Under the pieces are notes generated by a model. That model was given only the letters and a program-made list of their open reading frames with translations. It searched no databases and was not told where the DNA came from. From contig CAJUNK010000005.1 of NCBI GenBank assembly GCA_910587815.1, forward strand, positions 1 through 64,000: a stretch of DNA of 64,000 nucleotides. The letters run 5' to 3'. The DNA comes from Candidatus Gastranaerophilales bacterium (lineage in GTDB: Bacteria > Cyanobacteriota > Vampirovibrionia > Gastranaerophilales > Gastranaerophilaceae). The position numbers and the translations under genes were made by a program. Every line of letters begins with the position of its first letter. Position 1 is the stretch's first letter. Positions 60,580 through 64,000 of this stretch are shown here, one piece after another.

Positions 60580-61092
60580 ATGACCACACCTTTAAGCAAT
60601 GAAAGTTTGAACACATCAAGCGCAAATTACACTAAGGTTGACAAAATCCTTGAGAGGTTTGAATACAAAAAATCCAACCTTATTGCGATTCTTCAGGAAG
60701 TGCAGGCGCATTTCAAGTTTCTTCCAGAAAATGTCATGACCTATATTGGGACAAAAATGGGTGTTTCCCCGGCCACGGTTTTTGGTGTAGCTACATTCTA
60801 CAGCCAATTTAGTTTAGAACCAAAAGGCAAATATATTGTAAAAATCTGCGATGGTACAGCTTGTCATGTTAGAGGTTCAATGCCTGTTTATAATGCTGTT
60901 ATGAACAGATTGAAACTTGTAGATGGTAAATTTACAACGGAAGATGGACTATTTTCTGTTGAAACGGTTAGTTGTCTTGGTGCGTGTGGTCTTGCGCCGG
61001 TTTGTGTTATTAATGAAAAAATATATCCTAAAATGACACCAGATGCAATTTTAACCATAATTAATAATTTTGTCGCAGATGAGGGAGTGTAA
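60580..61092 (+). CDS. hydC: HydC / NuoE-like subunit of bifurcating hydrogenase
   Basis: A 170-residue NuoE-type subunit. An N-terminal helical bundle (LIAILQEVQAHFKFLPENVMTYI) precedes a thioredoxin-like [2Fe-2S] domain with C-x4-C (KICDGTACHVRGS) and C-x3-C (VSCLGACGLAPV). GGAG lies 7 nt before the ATG. With HydB and HydA it forms the NAD- and ferredoxin-dependent [FeFe] hydrogenase that couples exergonic and endergonic electron flow to H2. Confidence 0.92.
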   Translation: MTTPLSNESLNTSSANYTKVDKILERFEYKKSNLIAILQEVQAHFKFLPENVMTYIGTKMGVSPATVFGVATFYSQFSLEPKGKYIVKICDGTACHVRGSMPVYNAVMNRLKLVDGKFTTEDGLFSVETVSCLGACGLAPVCVINEKIYPKMTPDAILTIINNFVADEGV

Positions 61093-61094
61093 GT

Positions 61095-62960
61095 ATGGAG
61101 CTTATAAATAACGCGTTGTTAGATATTGAAGATTTAAAACAGAAATCTATTGAGAAAATTAACAAAGAAGGGCTTCGTGTTTTAATTTGTGCGGGTACAG
61201 GGTGTGTTGCAAACGGTTCTCTTGAAATTATTAAAAAGTTTGAAGAAATGGGGATAAATGTTGAGCCTCTTGGTGCAAAAGAAAAGATGGCTGCTATTCC
61301 GACAGGGTGCCATGGTTTTTGTGAACAAGGTGTTTTAGTTGTTATTCCAGAGCTTGATGTTACATACGTTAAGGTGAAGCTTAAAGATGTGGAAGAAATT
61401 ATAGAAAGCCATATAAAAGGCGGAAAGCCTGTTGAAAGGCTTTTGTATATTGATCCTGCTACGAAAAATCATGTATTTAAAAATGAAGATATTAAATTTT
61501 ACGCAGGGCAGACAAGGGTTTCCCTTGCAAATTGCGGCGAAATAAACCCTGAAGCTATTGAAGATACACTTGCTGTTGATGGCTATCGTGCATTGTATAA
61601 TGTTTTAAAAGAAAATAACCCCGATAAGGTTGTGGAGGAAATTATTAAATCCGGTCTAAGAGGCCGTGGAGGCGGCGGATTTCCTACTGGTAAAAAATGG
61701 ATGTTCACCAAAATGGCGCAAGGGGATAAAAAATACGTTGTTTGCAATGGCGATGAAGGTGATCCTGGTGCATTTATGGATAGGTCAGTTATGGAAGGTG
61801 ACCCTCATAAGCTTTTAGAAGGTATGGCAATTGCGGGTTTTGCAATTGGCGCAGATGAAGCCTATATTTATGTTCGTGCAGAATATCCGCTTGCAATTCA
61901 AAGGCTGAAAACTGCAATTAAAGATGCAGAGGCTGCAAATCTGCTTGGCAAAAATATTATGGGCAGTAGTTTTAATTTTGAAATTCATATCAAAGAAGGG
62001 GCTGGCGCTTTTGTTTGCGGTGAAGAGACTGCACTTATAGCATCTATTGAAGGCGAACGCGGCATGCCAAGGCCAAAGCCGCCATTTCCTGCAAACAAAG
62101 GGCTTTTTGGAAAGCCCACCCTTATTAATAACGTAGAAACTTTGGCTAATGTTCCTGTTATTATGCTGAAAGGGGCAGATTGGTTTGCTTCTTTAGGTGC
62201 TGAAACTTCAAAGGGTACAAAAACATTTGCCCTTACAGGTGAAGTAAATAATACGGGACTTATTGAAGTGCCTATGGGTACTACTTTAAGGCAAATTGTA
62301 TTTGAACTTGGCGGTGGTATTAGAAATGGTAAAAAATTTAAAGCAGTTCAAATAGGTGGCCCTTCAGGCGGATGCCTTACAGAAGAACATCTTGATTTAA
62401 CGCTTGATTACGATAGTTTGATAAAAGCAGGAGCTATGGTAGGTTCAGGTGGTCTTGTAGTTATGAATGAAGATACCTGTATTGTTGAAGTTGCTAGATT
62501 TTTTATGAACTTTACTCAAAACGAAAGTTGCGGAAAGTGTGTTCCATGCCGTGAAGGCACAAAAAATATGCTGAAAATTTTAGAAAAAATTACACGTGGC
62601 GAAGCCACTATGGAAGATTTGGAACTTTTGGAAGAATTGGCCTCCAGTGTAAAAGACGGTTCTTTATGCGGTCTTGGAAAAACTGCTCCAAATCCTGTGT
62701 TATCAACACTTAAATACTTTAGGGATGAATATATTGCACACATTTTGGACAAAAAATGTCCAGCAGGTGTTTGTACTGCATTAAAAGTAATTGAAATTCA
62801 AAAAGATGCTTGCAGAGGATGTTCAAAATGTTCAAGAATATGTCCTGTAGGTGCAATTTCAGGCGAATTAAAATCACCGTTTACTATTGATAAAGAAAAG
62901 TGTATTAAATGCGGTGCCTGTCTTGATTCTTGTCCATTCAAGGCAATTGTTCAAAAGTAA
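61095..62960 (+). CDS. hydB: HydB / NuoF-like NADH- and FMN-binding subunit
   Basis: A 621-residue subunit in four parts. An N-terminal [2Fe-2S] thioredoxin-like domain (about 25-115; CAGTGCVANGS, TGCHGFCEQG) precedes the NuoF core, which has FMN site GLRGRGGGGFPTGKKW and NADH loop GAGAFVCGEETALIASIEG. The [4Fe-4S] ligands are ESCGKCVPCREGT plus SLCGLGK. A C-terminal two-cluster ferredoxin completes it (CRGCSKCSRICP and CIKCGACLDSCP). It takes electrons from or gives them to NAD and is the site of flavin-based bifurcation in this family. Two bases after hydC. Confidence 0.95.
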   Translation: MELINNALLDIEDLKQKSIEKINKEGLRVLICAGTGCVANGSLEIIKKFEEMGINVEPLGAKEKMAAIPTGCHGFCEQGVLVVIPELDVTYVKVKLKDVEEIIESHIKGGKPVERLLYIDPATKNHVFKNEDIKFYAGQTRVSLANCGEINPEAIEDTLAVDGYRALYNVLKENNPDKVVEEIIKSGLRGRGGGGFPTGKKWMFTKMAQGDKKYVVCNGDEGDPGAFMDRSVMEGDPHKLLEGMAIAGFAIGADEAYIYVRAEYPLAIQRLKTAIKDAEAANLLGKNIMGSSFNFEIHIKEGAGAFVCGEETALIASIEGERGMPRPKPPFPANKGLFGKPTLINNVETLANVPVIMLKGADWFASLGAETSKGTKTFALTGEVNNTGLIEVPMGTTLRQIVFELGGGIRNGKKFKAVQIGGPSGGCLTEEHLDLTLDYDSLIKAGAMVGSGGLVVMNEDTCIVEVARFFMNFTQNESCGKCVPCREGTKNMLKILEKITRGEATMEDLELLEELASSVKDGSLCGLGKTAPNPVLSTLKYFRDEYIAHILDKKCPAGVCTALKVIEIQKDACRGCSKCSRICPVGAISGELKSPFTIDKEKCIKCGACLDSCPFKAIVQK

Positions 62961-63009
62961 TATTGTGACTTTTGGCTAAAATAAGTATTTAAGTGATAAG
63001 GAAATAAAA

Positions 63010-64000
63010 ATGAGTGAAGATAAAAAAACTTTATTTATAAATGGTAAAGAAGTTGAATTTACTGATGAAATTAATATTTTAGAGGTGATGCGAAAAAACG
63101 GTTTTAATGTGCCAACATTTTGTTATCGTCCTGATTTAAAGCCTTTTGGTGCTTGCAGGATGTGTGTTGTTGAAATTGAGGGCCGCGGAATTCAGGCAAG
63201 CTGTACAATGCCGCCTGAAATCGGGCTTAAAATTCAAACCAATACAGAAAGAACAAGACGCATTAGAAAAACTGTGCTTGAGCTTTTACTTGCAAACCAC
63301 GACAGGGAATGTACATCTTGTGAAAAATCAGGAAACTGTGAACTTCAAAAATACGCAGAAGAATATGGCATTAGAAATATAAGGTATGCAAAGAAAAAAG
63401 AGTATGAAGCAATTGATGATATGAATCCATCAATTGTGAGGGACCCTAATAAATGTATACTTTGCGGCGCTTGTGTGCGTGCATGTGAAGAGTTTCAAGG
63501 GCATGCTGTTTTAGGCTTTGCAAACAGAGGTTCTAAAACTGTGGTGCAGCCAATGGCAGGCAAAAATTTATGCGAAGTAGATTGTGTTTACTGTGGTCAA
63601 TGTCAGGCTGTGTGTCCTACGGGTGCTTTAACTATAAGGTCTAGTGTGGAACGTGTTTGGAGTGTTATTACAAATAAAGAGAAAAAAGTTGTAGCCCAAA
63701 TTGCCCCTGCTGTAAGAGTTGCAATTGGCGAAATGTTTAATCTTGAACCAGGTGAAAATTCAATAGGTCTTATAAATTCAGCATTACGCGCCATTGGTTT
63801 TGATATGGTTTTTGATACTAATTTTTCTGCTGATTTAACAATTATGGAAGAAGGAACAGAATTTTTAGATAGAATTGCAAAAAATCAAAATCTTCCATTA
63901 TTTACATCTTGTTGCCCTGCATGGGTAAGATATATGGAAACAACGCATCCTGATATGTTAAACCATTTGTCTACATGTAAATCTCCACAATCAATGCTTT
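63010..64000 (+). CDS. hydA: HydA catalytic subunit of bifurcating [FeFe] hydrogenase (3' truncated by window)
   Basis: The frame begins with ATG at 63010 (AAGGA 7 nt upstream) and is open to the last base, giving about 330 residues. It shows a [2Fe-2S] domain (PTFCYRPDLKPFGACRMCVVE), a His/Cys [4Fe-4S] site (NHDRECTSCEKSGNCELQ), a two-cluster ferredoxin (CILCGACVRACEE, CVYCGQCQAVCPTGAL) and the start of the H-cluster domain (APAVRVAIGE). L1 is TSCCPAW, with both cysteines present as in active enzymes. L2 and L3 lie beyond the window. Confidence 0.95.
   Translation, partial: MSEDKKTLFINGKEVEFTDEINILEVMRKNGFNVPTFCYRPDLKPFGACRMCVVEIEGRGIQASCTMPPEIGLKIQTNTERTRRIRKTVLELLLANHDRECTSCEKSGNCELQKYAEEYGIRNIRYAKKKEYEAIDDMNPSIVRDPNKCILCGACVRACEEFQGHAVLGFANRGSKTVVQPMAGKNLCEVDCVYCGQCQAVCPTGALTIRSSVERVWSVITNKEKKVVAQIAPAVRVAIGEMFNLEPGENSIGLINSALRAIGFDMVFDTNFSADLTIMEEGTEFLDRIAKNQNLPLFTSCCPAWVRYMETTHPDMLNHLSTCKSPQSML

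Overview
The window is AT-rich bacterial DNA from a fermentative anaerobe with a Gram-negative type envelope. It carries a complete RND pump with its TolC channel, a secreted parvulin, prepilin-like proteins, a ferredoxin-linked 2-oxoacid oxidoreductase and three different [FeFe] hydrogenases. The GH57/DUF3536 glycosidase (38511-41033), the style of prepilin leader at 54600 and several lineage-looking hypothetical proteins suggest non-photosynthetic Cyanobacteriota of the Gastranaerophilales/Melainabacteria type. That placement is inference from family resemblance; no rRNA or other marker gene lies here.

Layout. 1-610: a tRNA-Pro followed by 151-bp tandem repeats that copy its 3' end, plus a lone tRNA 3' fragment. 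610-4752: leftward genes (exonuclease, putative nuclease, EamA transporter, parvulin, aldolase-like). 4867-9594: two rightward modular proteins of unknown function built from internal repeats. 9665-16830: response regulator, flavodoxin with a MerR-type promoter, a three-gene envelope-modification set, acyltransferase, NUDIX. 16946-17935: a REP-associated transposase inserted next to tRNA-Phe, with two kinds of tRNA-end duplication. 18108-27674: hypothetical protein, two zinc alcohol dehydrogenases, a pilin-like small protein, an Fe-S oxidoreductase, two PiT-like permease paralogues, an STAS-like protein, a pseudo-histidine kinase and a sugar-type ABC ATPase. 27845-34279: an efflux operon with a palindromic operator inside its promoter. 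34395-42618: ferritin-like protein, ABC exporter, GH57 enzyme, NagA-like deacetylase. 42782-46632: coiled-coil proteins behind sigma-28-like promoters, interrupted by a parDE toxin-antitoxin pair whose toxin is frameshifted. 46715-51918: leuS and a four-subunit 2-oxoacid:ferredoxin oxidoreductase. 52054-55360: a giant glycine-rich pilin-like protein divergent from an XRE regulator. 55443-64000: a hydrogen-metabolism locus.

The most coherent system is the last one. A sensory [FeFe] hydrogenase with a PAS domain is followed by a SpoIIE/PP2C phosphatase, then a group B [FeFe] hydrogenase, then a HydC-HydB-HydA set of the electron-bifurcating NADH/ferredoxin type; HydA runs off the window end. 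The 2-oxoacid oxidoreductase about 4 kb upstream would supply the reduced ferredoxin. A plausible reading is that H2 is sensed by the first enzyme and the signal passes through the phosphatase to an unknown target.

The second theme is tRNA-associated repetition: four places carry copies of tRNA ends (34-55, 278-604, 16946-16990, 17743-17935), two as perfect tandem repeats. No CRISPR array, rRNA or prophage was seen.
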